Positions 26,096 through 35,239 of a stretch of DNA of 51,798 bases are shown here, piece after piece. Below the pieces are notes generated by a model that was not told where the DNA came from, ran no database searches, and worked only from the letters and a program-made list of their open reading frames with translations. This DNA is from JADJLQ01 sp040007895 (GTDB lineage: Bacteria > Bacteroidota > Bacteroidia > Chitinophagales > Saprospiraceae), in contig JBDTUE010000004.1 in assembly GCA_040007895.1 (NCBI GenBank), positions 1-51,798 on the forward strand, written 5' to 3'. Position 1 is the stretch's first letter. Each line of letters opens with the position of its first letter. A program made the translations under genes and the position numbers.

Positions 26096-27250
26096 TCAGG
26101 CCCGTTCAGACAATACTTCATTATCTGCACTTACCTGTAGTTCGTGTCTTACTAATGCATCACTTAAAATTTCCAGAATAAGCTGGTCATATGATTTAGC
26201 TGAATATTTCAGGATTGCACCGATGGAAGTAAAATTTTCATCTTCACTCAATCCACATTGCGCATTCACTTCCAGTACATACATAATACCAGTTAGTTGG
26301 TCCATCCTGATATCGATGCGACCATATCCTTTCCCTTTAACAGAAATATATGAAGCACGCGTAATTTGCTCAATGGCGTTTAAGAGTTCTGGTGCTGGTG
26401 ATTTATACTCATAAAAATTCCCTTGTTGTGGCATACTGGTCTCCTGTTCATAGATTTCCCACAAACGTTCATAAGAAAGGAATTTCTCATGATCTGGTAA
26501 GGATGGATGAAAAACCCTTTCAACCGGAGCATAGTATATCATTTGATCAGGCTGATCATAAGATCCTACAATTAAGGTTGTAAATTCAGGACCGGAAATA
26601 AATTTTTCTGCGATGACACCTCCTGTAGCAAACTCCCAACCACGATAACCATTAAACAGTTTTTGAACTTCTGTTTTCATCTCATCTTTAGACGAAACTA
26701 CATTTTTCACTCCTACACCTAAAGAACCACCGGACACAGCAGGTTTCACTATCAATGGAGTACCTAATCGTTTAAAGATACCTGCCGGACTTGGATTGGA
26801 TTCTTTGATTTCTTTCCAAGGTGCATTAGTTACTTTATGAGCATCAAATGCATTTTTCATCGAAACCTTTGATGTGGTAACATCATAGAAATAACTGTCG
26901 GCACCAGAATATACCAGGTTGCTTAGTTCAAGTACCCTCACAACAGATACGCCAGGCGTTCCATTGACTTCATCACCATCACATAAATTGAGTACTAATG
27001 GAAAAAACTTTCCTTCTAAGGATTCCTTTTGAATATCCTTTATGACAGATTGGTAATCATCCAGAGTAACGGGTTGCCAGATCCAGGGAAGTTTAAGTTT
27101 TTCAAATACACGAGTATATTCAGCTATGCTCTGCGAAAAATCATAATAATACTTTAATTGCTCATCATCTGTCTTTAAATAAGGGGCTAAGACCCAAACT
27201 TTTATTTTTCGATTGCCGATGAGGTGCTTAAATCTGCGATTCAACTTCAT
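26096..27250 (-). CDS. ATP-grasp ligase, D-Ala-D-Ala ligase-like
   Basis: From ATG 27250 (384 residues; a GTG at 27271 directly after the SET stop is also possible) this is a stand-alone ATP-grasp protein: LVLNLCDGDEVNGTPG, TPLIVKPAVSGGSLGVGV (Lys169), VIAEKFISGPEFTT (Glu215), YGRIDIRMD and metal ligands LEVNA (Glu327, Asn329). It resembles the ATP-grasp half of the fused gene downstream and differs from true Ddl, which is encoded in cell-wall clusters. It probably joins two amino acids or adds one to a peptide or protein. Middle gene of the operon. Confidence 0.92.
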   Translation of the reverse strand: MKLNRRFKHLIGNRKIKVWVLAPYLKTDDEQLKYYYDFSQSIAEYTRVFEKLKLPWIWQPVTLDDYQSVIKDIQKESLEGKFFPLVLNLCDGDEVNGTPGVSVVRVLELSNLVYSGADSYFYDVTTSKVSMKNAFDAHKVTNAPWKEIKESNPSPAGIFKRLGTPLIVKPAVSGGSLGVGVKNVVSSKDEMKTEVQKLFNGYRGWEFATGGVIAEKFISGPEFTTLIVGSYDQPDQMIYYAPVERVFHPSLPDHEKFLSYERLWEIYEQETSMPQQGNFYEYKSPAPELLNAIEQITRASYISVKGKGYGRIDIRMDQLTGIMYVLEVNAQCGLSEDENFTSIGAILKYSAKSYDQLILEILSDALVRHELQVSADNEVLSERA

Positions 27251-27271
27251 AAATGAGTAGTTGGTGAACAC

Positions 27272-27769
27272 TTATATAAGAGAAGGAACTTCTTTTAATT
27301 GATGTTGAATGTAGGAAGAAATATCATATCCTGTGATCACATCGTAATCAATAGCGTGTGCACCCTGGATATAACCCAGGCATTTAGAACTGCCGCAGGT
27401 ACAATCAAAGGGCTGAATCATTTGCCATTCAGTAGATGGATAAAAATAGGTCAATTGATCTCCTTTCGTGATGTCTTTGACACATCGAAGTACTCCATGA
27501 TCTACATCAAAGAATACATTTGGATCACAACCATGATTGATCGATGCTAAAAATTCAGGATTAAGTACGATATGTTGTCCTTCTCCCACCTGTACAGTAA
27601 GGTACGTTGGAGTAGCTTGAACTTGTTTTGGGCCAAAAGAAAAAAGTTCTTCTCCTGCTTTAATATCACGAGTCGCTACAAATGATCTTTGTTGAGTTGA
27701 ATGGTCATAATAGACATTGCCTAAGCCATGACGACTTAAGATTTCGAATTTTGATTTGCCTTGTTTCAT
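27272..27769 (-). CDS. Stand-alone SET-domain methyltransferase
   Basis: From ATG 27769 this is 165 residues; an upstream TTG (27808) is less likely. It is nearly only a SET domain: GLGNVYYDHSTQQRSFVATRDIKAGEELF, INHGCDPN (His79-Cys81), a Tyr110 in QLTYFY at the catalytic tyrosine position, where the usual Asp is Phe, and a post-SET CxCx4C (C123, C125, C130). Predicted to transfer methyl groups from S-adenosylmethionine to lysine. It is the first gene of the operon; the ligase stop-to-start junction is 0 or 21 bases. The target is unknown. Confidence 0.9.
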   Translation of the reverse strand: MKQGKSKFEILSRHGLGNVYYDHSTQQRSFVATRDIKAGEELFSFGPKQVQATPTYLTVQVGEGQHIVLNPEFLASINHGCDPNVFFDVDHGVLRCVKDITKGDQLTYFYPSTEWQMIQPFDCTCGSSKCLGYIQGAHAIDYDVITGYDISSYIQHQLKEVPSLI

Positions 27770-28704
27770 ATAAATTGTTTGATGTTTCCGGTTTGATGTG
27801 CAAACCAACAGGCATAGTGATTGTATCTAAATACAAATCAACTGTTGAAAATGTGAAAGAAAACTGGAAGGGATAAGATGCCTGATCGGTTTCCAAGAAG
27901 AAAATAATTGTTGGTTTAATTTATTTGCCTTAATTAAAGACTTAAAACTAAATGAATAATTAATATAAACCAAATATTGGATAAAATAATTTCAAAAATT
28001 TTTTGTATGTGTTATTCATATTCAATACTTGATTACATCTTAATGAATTTAAAAAGTTGAACATCGTGTCATTCAAACTAAAACAGGTATAAATAAAAAC
28101 ATACATCAAACAACAGGGATTAGATCTTATACCTTTTAAAGATTTGGATTCATTACTTCAATCTCCCTATGGTTATATTAAAAAAATACTATGCACTATT
28201 CAATTCGATCATCCTCATTCCCTCTTCCAGGATGATGAATAGCTTCTAATACTTCCATAAATAGTATTGGAACCTTATTGAAGTGTAGGATATGTTTTAA
28301 GCAACTTCTTAGTCTTATCTGGAAAAGAATAATTCATCAAAGTCACTTAAATAGCCTTTGATAATTAAAGTCTCACTTCATTTTTGTCTGAGGGTGTGTG
28401 GTCTTAAAATTATAAAAGACTTAGCTCCTGTCTTAAATTATTCAAAGCAGGAAGTCCTTATAAAAATTGATCTGGATATCAAAAAGCAAATGTTCTAAAA
28501 AGATCAGATTCAGATAAAGTGAGTATTATGAATTGATTAATAGAAGGAATAGTTCGATTCAAGTTTCAACTGAAGAATGTATTTGTGGAATTCAAAGTAA
28601 GTCCTGATCCATGGTTTTAAAATACTCTATTGGTAAACTTTCAGTGTTAAGAAGCAGTTCGAAGGAATTATTTATTTCGACATCCTTCCAGGAATAAAGC
28701 TGAA
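27770..28704. other. Long AT-rich gene-free region
   Basis: About 935 bases between the divergent SET operon and ECF sigma gene show no coding frame on either strand. An inverted repeat ATCATCCT/AGGATGAT (28208-28215 and 28229-28236, loop 13) and AATACT/AGTATT just after it are the only structures I see. It must contain both promoters, but I find no exact -7 boxes. Decayed genes or unannotated RNA are possible. Confidence 0.5.
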
Positions 28705-29328
28705 TTGACAAAATTTCCTCATTTTTACGATGTGAACGAAGAGCAGCGAAAACATTTTGATCAGGTATTTGAAAAAGAACTCTTACCGCATATTAATGCG
28801 CTGAGCACATTTGCATTTCATCTCACCCTCAATGAAGACGATGCGGATGACCTGGTTCAGGAGACGTATATGAAAGCATATCGTTTCATAGATAAATACC
28901 TGGAGGGAACTAATGCGAAGGCCTGGTTGTTTAAAATATTGAAAAACGCATATATCAATGAGTATCGGCGCAAATCAAAAGCTCCGGCTCATGTTGATTA
29001 TGAGGACATCATAGGTTATCAGGACAATGAAGATAGCGCTATCGGGGAATTTACCGATTTGCGAGAGGAGTTGTTTAACCACATGATGGGTGATGAAGTG
29101 ACCAATGCGATCAATTCATTACCTGTTGATTTTAGGACAGTGCTTTTGTTATGTGATGTAGAGGGTTTTACATATGAAGAAATAGCTAAAATCCTGGATG
29201 TCCCTATTGGCACTGTACGATCCAGACTCTTTAGAGCGAGGAATGAGTTAAAAGATAAATTAAAAGCATATGCTGTTACCATGGGATTTACGGATAAACG
29301 GAAACCCCGGGTTCGCAGAACGGAATAG
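28705..29328 (+). CDS. ECF RNA polymerase sigma factor
   Basis: The 207-residue sigma-70 family protein has region 2 (LNEDDADDLVQETYMKAYRFIDKY, AWLFKILKNAYINEYRRKSK) and region 4 (LPVDFRTVLLLCDVEGFTYEEIAKILDVPIGTVRSRLFRARNEL), with no region 3. The only early start is a TTG at 28705. It is followed 38 bases later by an anti-sigma-like gene, the usual ECF arrangement, so it should direct RNA polymerase to a regulon released from that partner. Confidence 0.94.
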   Translation: MTKFPHFYDVNEEQRKHFDQVFEKELLPHINALSTFAFHLTLNEDDADDLVQETYMKAYRFIDKYLEGTNAKAWLFKILKNAYINEYRRKSKAPAHVDYEDIIGYQDNEDSAIGEFTDLREELFNHMMGDEVTNAINSLPVDFRTVLLLCDVEGFTYEEIAKILDVPIGTVRSRLFRARNELKDKLKAYAVTMGFTDKRKPRVRRTE

Positions 29329-29366
29329 TTAAATTTTTTTAGGTTCAATTCTAAACGATTATTCGT

Positions 29367-29615
29367 ATGAGAAATCCAGATCCAATACATGAATACCATC
29401 GCATGGTAAATATGTTTCTTGACCAACAATTAAATGACGAAGAAAATCGCCAAGTGTTACACCAAGCCCAGGAAAATCCGGAATTTCAACGGGTTTTGAG
29501 GACGGAACAAAACTTTCGGGATCTGATAAAAAAGAATGTAGTACAGCGGCCTCAGGCTTCATCAAGAATCCTTGAAAACATAAGAAGTAGAATTTCCAAT
29601 AAAGAGAATCTATAA
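29367..29615 (+). CDS. Anti-sigma factor-like small protein
   Basis: The 82-residue soluble, helical protein has HEYHRMVNMFLDQQLNDEENRQVL followed by EFQRVLRTEQNFRDLIKKNV. It lacks a membrane helix and the Cys/His zinc motif of classical ZAS anti-sigmas. Length, content and position directly after the ECF gene fit the short anti-sigma partners of Bacteroidota. The function is inferred from context. Confidence 0.7.
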   Translation: MRNPDPIHEYHRMVNMFLDQQLNDEENRQVLHQAQENPEFQRVLRTEQNFRDLIKKNVVQRPQASSRILENIRSRISNKENL

Positions 29616-29705
29616 GCAAAACGGATTCCTTTTCCACTATGTTTTGAATTTCTAAACGCTGGAACTTACAAGAATCTTTAAGTCCCCCATATCCGGGTTA
29701 CTAAA

Positions 29706-30242
29706 TTATACCCTGGAATTATTCAAATCCAGATCTATTAACTTTTCAAAAGTTTGAAGCACTTCTTGTTCGGACAAATGAGATGTATCAATTACTGGCA
29801 CATTCAAATTCAGCGCCTGATTCCGCAGGTAGTCTAACCAGTTTTTCATGTCATCTGTCAATAACTCAGGTTGTTTTCGTTTATGAATAAGTCTGAATGT
29901 CATTTCAGCTTCATTACAATCGATCAGTATGATTCGATAATTCGTAAAATTGTGCTTTTTAAATCCTTTTTGGATAAAATTTAAATTTACCTGTCCCTCA
30001 AAAAAAATAACTTCATTTGGTATTTCTAATAATAATTTATCGATCCAGGTATACGTGATTTGTTCCTGCCAGTTAGATGGCGATCCAAAAGAATTAATCA
30101 TTTCATCGAGGGAAGGGACTCCAATGGAATCGAAATGAAGAAAAGCCCAACTTGAAGCATTATATTTTAATTGTAGTTGCTCCATTAAAGTTGTCTTCCC
30201 TACACCAGAAGCGCCAGTTAAGAAAACGATTAATTTGGGCAT
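29706..30242 (-). CDS. P-loop ATPase/kinase-like protein
   Basis: The 178-residue protein has a Walker A motif GASGVGKTT (10-18) at the very N-terminus and the length and fold pattern of small P-loop kinases, with VIFFEGQVN and RIILIDCNE as strand-loop segments and an RLIHKRKQPELL lid-like stretch. The substrate is unknown; it could phosphorylate a small molecule or act in gene-transfer uptake. It is convergent with the anti-sigma gene. Confidence 0.8.
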   Translation of the reverse strand: MPKLIVFLTGASGVGKTTLMEQLQLKYNASSWAFLHFDSIGVPSLDEMINSFGSPSNWQEQITYTWIDKLLLEIPNEVIFFEGQVNLNFIQKGFKKHNFTNYRIILIDCNEAEMTFRLIHKRKQPELLTDDMKNWLDYLRNQALNLNVPVIDTSHLSEQEVLQTFEKLIDLDLNNSRV

Positions 30243-30274
30243 AAACTAACGTCGTAAATGGGATGCGGTCTTTT

Positions 30275-30679
30275 TTACTTTAATATCGCACTGCCAAATA
30301 ATACAGTGAATTGTTTACACCAGACTAAGACATAGGTCCGTTTACTGGTTTCGACATCCGAGGCCAGTTCTAATTTATAGGTACCATTATTAACGGTCTT
30401 AGTAATCTCTACATAGTTTTTAGCTGCATTATCTTCAGCAAGCCAGATTCTTAAATCAGGTCCGGATTCTGTTTTAAAGTCTTCAAAAACAAGATATTTT
30501 TTATTGGCGCCATCTTTAGATAATTTAACAACTCCTGAAACTGTATGTACTCCGGGAGTAAAACTACCTTGCGAGATTACAGTTAGATCTGTCGGAATTG
30601 TTTCCGTTACATCTTTTACATCCTTGCTGCAATGCGTAAAACTAAAAGCAACAAACAGAAATAGAATTACTTTTTTCAT
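30275..30679 (-). CDS. DM13 domain lipoprotein
   Basis: The 134-residue protein has a signal peptide ending FTHC (lipobox-like, Cys17) and a DM13 domain: GSFTPGVHTVSGVVKL, LVFEDFKTESGPDLRIWLA, TYVLVWCKQFTVLFGSA. DM13 domains are proposed to have electron-transfer or redox roles, with the Cys in WCKQF well conserved. It probably sits in the envelope as a lipoprotein. It lies between the P-loop gene and ykgJ-like gene on the same strand. Confidence 0.88.
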   Translation of the reverse strand: MKKVILFLFVAFSFTHCSKDVKDVTETIPTDLTVISQGSFTPGVHTVSGVVKLSKDGANKKYLVFEDFKTESGPDLRIWLAEDNAAKNYVEITKTVNNGTYKLELASDVETSKRTYVLVWCKQFTVLFGSAILK

Positions 30680-30719
30680 AATAGTGTGAGTTATTAACGC
30701 AAAAGTAGGCGATTTATTT

Positions 30720-31196
30720 CTATGCTTTCATCAAAGCTTCCAAAGCATCCTGAACGATGGGACAAAAGGATGCATTTTTTAAAGTAAGCTCTTTTCGTTT
30801 TAGTAAGACATCTTCATCAACATAAGGGAATCTATGACAATCCGAAGGCCTTACTTCATAGATACCACAGTAATTATCGTTACCTAAAAACACACAAGGA
30901 GTCTTATTTAAAACAAAATCTCCGTCTTCATCCCGATGAAGATGTTGAGCAACCAGGTCAGACTCCTTCACTCCAATGAATTTACTGATACGTTTCAAAT
31001 CAGGAGCCTTAAACCGGGGACTATAATTTTTACAACAGGCAGCACATTGAAGGCAATCCGTTCTTTCATAAGCTGCCTTAGCGACGGATGCCAGGCGAGG
31101 TATTAATTTTTTAATTTCCGCATGCGCAAGGAATTTTTTATATGCTGATTGATTCTTTAAAAATCTAGCCCTAACCTTAGCCGGATCTATACTCAT
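30720..31196 (-). CDS. YkgJ family cysteine cluster protein
   Basis: From ATG 31196 (158 residues) it begins 5 bases after the GntP stop; an ATG at 31274 would add residues overlapping that gene. It carries the YkgJ zinc- or iron-binding cluster: C48xxC51xxC54C55, then C101, C110, C120 and C145, with GIYEVRPSDCHRFPY matching the family signature. The biochemical role of the family is unsettled; ligands may bind an Fe-S or zinc site. Confidence 0.92.
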   Translation of the reverse strand: MSIDPAKVRARFLKNQSAYKKFLAHAEIKKLIPRLASVAKAAYERTDCLQCAACCKNYSPRFKAPDLKRISKFIGVKESDLVAQHLHRDEDGDFVLNKTPCVFLGNDNYCGIYEVRPSDCHRFPYVDEDVLLKRKELTLKNASFCPIVQDALEALMKA

Positions 31197-31201
31197 CTCT
31201 T

Positions 31202-32512
31202 TCACACAAAGTAGTCCAATATCATTACAACTATCAAGCCTGTAAAACTCACTACTGTTTCCATGAGTGACCAAGACCTGATTGTATCTTTTATACTTAA
31301 ATTAAAATATTCTTTAAACATCCAGAAGCCTGTATCATTTACATGTGAAAACATTAAGCTACCGGCTCCGATAGCGAGGACCATCAGATTGGGGTTGACT
31401 ACAGTGGGATCTATACCGGGAGCTATAAGTCCTGCGGCTGTAAGTCCTGCAACCGTTGCACTACCCAGGCTTAATCGTATAATGGCTGCAATAAACCACC
31501 CAGTAATTAACGGGGAAAGGGAAGAAGTCTTTACCATCTCACCTATATATGTACTAATACCGGCACTGGTCAATATTTCCTTTAACGCACCGGCTCCTGC
31601 AATAATCATGATAATGGGGAAGACGTCCTTGGAAGCTTCGATTCCTTCTTTCATGAGACTATCCAATTTAGCACCCCGGCTCATACCTAATATATAATAT
31701 GCAAATAAGAGGGAAAGTATCATCACTATGTTTGCATCAGAGATTACGCTGGAGACTTTATATCCTATACTTCCTTCCGGGAAAATATTAGTAAGCCAGG
31801 TACCTACGGCCAATAAAACTACCGGCATCAAAGCCGCTGTAAAACATGCGACGGCGGAAGGCATTTCATTGGGTTCAAATATCCTAACTTTAAGACTGGC
31901 CAGTGGTTGACCTTTAATATTCAAAACTGTTTTTGCAAATAAAGGACCTGATATTAAGATCACCGGTATAGACGCTATCAAACCAAAGATCAATGTCTTT
32001 CCTATATCCGCATGCATTAAAGGAACTATAGCTGTAGGAGCCGGATGTGGAGGCAAAAATCCGTGGGTCACTGATAGGGCCGAGCATAGGGCTACTGCCA
32101 TGTATACTAATGGTACCTGGTATCGCTGACCCAAAGAATATATAAGGGGTATCAATAAAATAAAACCTACATTATAAAACAGTGGAATACCTACTATAAA
32201 ACCTGTCAGTGTCAATGCCCAGGCAAGATTTTTTTTACCAAATAATCCCACTAAAGATTCTGAGATCCGCTGAGCTGCCCCGCTGGAAGCAATAATTTTA
32301 CCAAGCATAGCACCAAGTATAATTACAGTGAATACAGGACCCAGGATATCTCCAACTCCTTTCTGTATTGATTTACCTATCTGATCCGGTGAAAGATGTA
32401 ATGCCAGAGCGGCTACGATGGACACTATTAAAAATGCGATGAACGGGTGAAACTTTGCCCAGGTAATAAGTAACACCAGAAGAGCAAGAATTAAGACTAC
32501 GGTAAGTATCAT
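31202..32512 (-). CDS. GntP family permease (gluconate:H+ symporter type)
   Basis: The 436-residue membrane protein has about 12 predicted helices and GntP motifs: FHPFIAFLIVSIVAAL at the N-terminus, GIPLFYNVGF, and HGFLPPHPAPTAI. The family imports gluconate or related sugar acids with protons. The substrate here is not established. It is cotranscribed with the ykgJ-like gene, with no obvious functional link. Confidence 0.95.
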   Translation of the reverse strand: MILTVVLILALLVLLITWAKFHPFIAFLIVSIVAALALHLSPDQIGKSIQKGVGDILGPVFTVIILGAMLGKIIASSGAAQRISESLVGLFGKKNLAWALTLTGFIVGIPLFYNVGFILLIPLIYSLGQRYQVPLVYMAVALCSALSVTHGFLPPHPAPTAIVPLMHADIGKTLIFGLIASIPVILISGPLFAKTVLNIKGQPLASLKVRIFEPNEMPSAVACFTAALMPVVLLAVGTWLTNIFPEGSIGYKVSSVISDANIVMILSLLFAYYILGMSRGAKLDSLMKEGIEASKDVFPIIMIIAGAGALKEILTSAGISTYIGEMVKTSSLSPLITGWFIAAIIRLSLGSATVAGLTAAGLIAPGIDPTVVNPNLMVLAIGAGSLMFSHVNDTGFWMFKEYFNLSIKDTIRSWSLMETVVSFTGLIVVMILDYFV

Positions 32513-32632
32513 GCTCTAAAGATATCAAATGGTTGCTGATCTGTATAAATAGATAAAAACTTTTGAGTCAGGGATAAAGTTTTTGATACAACTCCCCCGA
32601 TTTGGGTGGTCACTCATTCAATAAAGTAACGA

Positions 32633-32640
32633 TATCTTTG
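32633..32640 (+). promoter_or_regulatory. -7 box TATCTTTG before M61 peptidase
   Basis: TATCTTTG matches TAnnTTTG and lies about 73 bases before the ATG at 32713, which supports 32713 over the earlier ATG at 32602. Confidence 0.45.
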
Positions 32641-32712
32641 CTTTTGTTTTTTGTAAGAGCTGGTTCGCTCTATCACATATATAATACTCATTATTTCAAG
32701 CAAATTAAAAAT

Positions 32713-34557
32713 ATGAAAAGCCTTTTCATTCTATTCATTTTACTTTTATCGCAAATAGAGATTTCGGGCCAGGTTACCTATCAGTATAGTGTTGATCTTA
32801 CTCAAATCAAAGATGATATACTCCGGGTAGACCTTATCACACCGAAAATCGATGTAAATGAAATAACTTTCTATTTACCTAAAATCGTACCTGGTACGTA
32901 TAACAATAGTGAATTTGGAAAATTTATTCACAATCTTAAAGCATTTAATAAAAACGGAAAAGAATTGTCCGTACAACCAACCCCTGATGGAAACGGATGG
33001 AAAATAATAAAAGCCAAAAAGCTCTATAAGATTTCCTATGATGTAGAAGACACCTGGGACGCCGCATTTAAACACCAGGTCTATGAAATGGCCGGAACTA
33101 ATTTTGAAGCCAACAAAAACTTTTCTATTAATAATTGTGGTGTATTCGGGTATTTGGATGGAATGAAGAAGTTGGCGTTTCAATTAACGTTTACCAAACC
33201 AGCTTCCTTATATGCGTCTACTGCTTTGGTCCCGGTCACATCGAACTCAACTACGGATATCTTCGTTTGCAAAAATGCTGATCATCTCTACGATTCACCG
33301 ATTATGTATTGTATTCCGGATACTACTGTAGTGAAAGTAGGCAGCACCGATGTATTGATTAGTGTGTATTCACCAAGACATTTAATTACTTCAAAATTTA
33401 TCGCTGATCACCTGAGTGCATTATTAGAATCCGCTAAAAACTATCTCGGTGGTAAATTGCCTGTAAGTCGATATGCATTTCTTTATTATTTTAATAGTGA
33501 GCAACCTACTGTGCAGGGACAGGGAGCCTGGGAACATTCCTATTCTTCCTTTTACAGTATGACTGAGCGACCTCCTGCTCAAGCCATCACTCAAATCGTT
33601 GATTTTTCATCTCATGAATTTTTTCATATCATCACTCCCTTGAGTATAGCTTCGAAAGAGGTAAGAGAATTTAATTTTAATGAAACGATCTTATCTAAAC
33701 ATCTCTGGTTGTACGAGGGTAGTACGGAATACGATGCCCATCATACCCAGGTCACTCAGGGTTTGATTTCTCCCGAAGAATTTCTAAAACGTCTTTCTCA
33801 AAAAATTCTTTTCTCCAGATCAGCTTACAATGACGCTCTTTCGTTTACACAATTGAGCCTGGGTAGTGCCGGTCAATATCAATCACAATATGGAAATGTA
33901 TATCAAAAAGGAGCCTTGATCTCTGCTTGCCTTGACCTCTATCTTTATAAGCTTTCGGAAGGTAACTATGGAATCAAGGATCTTAAACATGACCTTTCAT
34001 TAAAGTATGGTCCGGAAAATTATTTTAAAGAAGATGAATTATTTGATGAAATTACCCGGCTCACCTATCCCGAAATCAGGGAGTTTTTCAGTACATATGT
34101 GGAAGGCGCGACTCCTATACCTTATGAGCAATTTTTCGGAATGGCCGGTGTGCAATACACTCCTTCTAAAACAATAACTACTTTAACTCTTGGGCGCATT
34201 GTCCTGGATCAATCCAATCCTGAAAAGTTCGTAGTATCCAATGTCAGCGGTATGAATGATTTTGGTAAAAAGATCGGTTATCAGGCTGGAGATGAAATCA
34301 CATCGATCAATGACTTGCCTATAAATCTGAATACAATGAATGAAGTTCTTAAACAATTAAATGCTTCGGTAAAAGACGGAGATCCGCTTACTATTAAATT
34401 GAAGAGAAAAAATGTGGAGGGAGTGGTGGAATCTCTTGCGCTCTCGGCGCCTGCAATGAAGTCCAATAGAACTGAAAGTCATTTTTTAGAGTTTATAACT
34501 CCAAGTGCCGAACAATTAAAAGTACGTCGGGCATGGCTAAATCAAAAGTGCGATTAA
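32713..34557 (+). CDS. M61 family metallopeptidase with PDZ domain
   Basis: The 614-residue exported protein (signal MKSLFILFILLLSQIEISGQ) has the M61 glycyl-aminopeptidase layout: an N-terminal beta domain, zinc motif HEFFH (301-305) and downstream Glu335 in LYEGSTEY, then helices and a C-terminal PDZ-like segment (DFGKKIGYQAGDEITSINDLPIN). It probably trims peptides in the periplasm. It starts at ATG 32713, because the ATG at 32602 lies upstream of the promoter box. Its stop overlaps the stop of the convergent TfoX-like gene. Confidence 0.93.
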   Translation: MKSLFILFILLLSQIEISGQVTYQYSVDLTQIKDDILRVDLITPKIDVNEITFYLPKIVPGTYNNSEFGKFIHNLKAFNKNGKELSVQPTPDGNGWKIIKAKKLYKISYDVEDTWDAAFKHQVYEMAGTNFEANKNFSINNCGVFGYLDGMKKLAFQLTFTKPASLYASTALVPVTSNSTTDIFVCKNADHLYDSPIMYCIPDTTVVKVGSTDVLISVYSPRHLITSKFIADHLSALLESAKNYLGGKLPVSRYAFLYYFNSEQPTVQGQGAWEHSYSSFYSMTERPPAQAITQIVDFSSHEFFHIITPLSIASKEVREFNFNETILSKHLWLYEGSTEYDAHHTQVTQGLISPEEFLKRLSQKILFSRSAYNDALSFTQLSLGSAGQYQSQYGNVYQKGALISACLDLYLYKLSEGNYGIKDLKHDLSLKYGPENYFKEDELFDEITRLTYPEIREFFSTYVEGATPIPYEQFFGMAGVQYTPSKTITTLTLGRIVLDQSNPEKFVVSNVSGMNDFGKKIGYQAGDEITSINDLPINLNTMNEVLKQLNASVKDGDPLTIKLKRKNVEGVVESLALSAPAMKSNRTESHFLEFITPSAEQLKVRRAWLNQKCD

Positions 34558-34868
34558 GATTTGGGGGGTAGTGAGAATGCATAGTCAAAACTTTGTTTAA
34601 AGTATTTTTTCATTCCAGATAAGTCCTCAAATATTTTTTTCGGTACGACAACATATTCTTTTAATATAGTGCCATGTGAGGTGCATAAATAAGTTTTGTA
34701 TCTCTTTAAAAATTCATTTCTCTCTGATTCCGGAAGACGGAGGGCCAGGTTACCTTCCTTATCCATGAAAGAAAACATATGACCATGTATTGAAGAATAA
34801 GGCATCGCCGCTCCCTTTCGTTCAATATTGGGCAACGATGCCAGATGTTGAAGATAGATATCCAGCAT
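34554..34868 (-). CDS. TfoX/YjbR-like small protein
   Basis: The 104-residue protein (ERKGAAMPYSSIHGHMFSFMDKEGNLALRLP, ending in YFKQSFDYAFSLPPKS) fits the small alpha/beta fold seen in TfoX N-terminal and YjbR-like proteins. Function is unknown, and family assignment is tentative. The frame is open upstream of the ATG for 13 codons (NGGKKEVYLKTE) without a start, which may be a lost N-terminus. Confidence 0.6.
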   Translation of the reverse strand: MLDIYLQHLASLPNIERKGAAMPYSSIHGHMFSFMDKEGNLALRLPESERNEFLKRYKTYLCTSHGTILKEYVVVPKKIFEDLSGMKKYFKQSFDYAFSLPPKS

Positions 34869-34989
34869 CTCCGTTTTAAGATAGACTTCCTTTTTGCCAC
34901 CGTTCTAAATATAAAACGATTAGGCTGGAAATTCCAAAATTTCAGATGCTAACTAAGGTCTTTGTATCTTAGACAATAAATCTTTATAT

Positions 34990-35235
34990 ATGTGGATAGA
35001 AGAAAAAGATCATCTCAAGGCCAGTTTTCAATTTGCAGATTTCCCTAAAGCTATGTCATTCATGGTGGAAGTTGCTTTTGCTTGTGAGAAGGCCAACCAT
35101 CATCCGGACTGGACCAATGTGTGGAACAGGGTTGATATTAAACTCTCGACGCATTCCGCCGGCAATAAAGTAACTGAGAAAGATTGGGCTTTGGCCAAAG
35201 AGATTGAAAAAATCTACGAAAAAAGAAAAAACTAA
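34990..35235 (+). CDS. 4a-hydroxytetrahydrobiopterin dehydratase
   Basis: The 81-residue protein has the pterin carbinolamine dehydratase core: FADFPKAMSFMVEVAFACEKANHHPDWTNVWNRV and LSTHSAGNKVTEKDW. The HHPDW histidines are catalytic. It recycles the cofactor used by aromatic amino acid hydroxylases, although none is encoded nearby. A TTTG box (34961-34964) upstream may be part of the promoter. The amidohydrolase follows 4 bases later. Confidence 0.95.
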   Translation: MWIEEKDHLKASFQFADFPKAMSFMVEVAFACEKANHHPDWTNVWNRVDIKLSTHSAGNKVTEKDWALAKEIEKIYEKRKN

Positions 35236-35239
35236 TATT

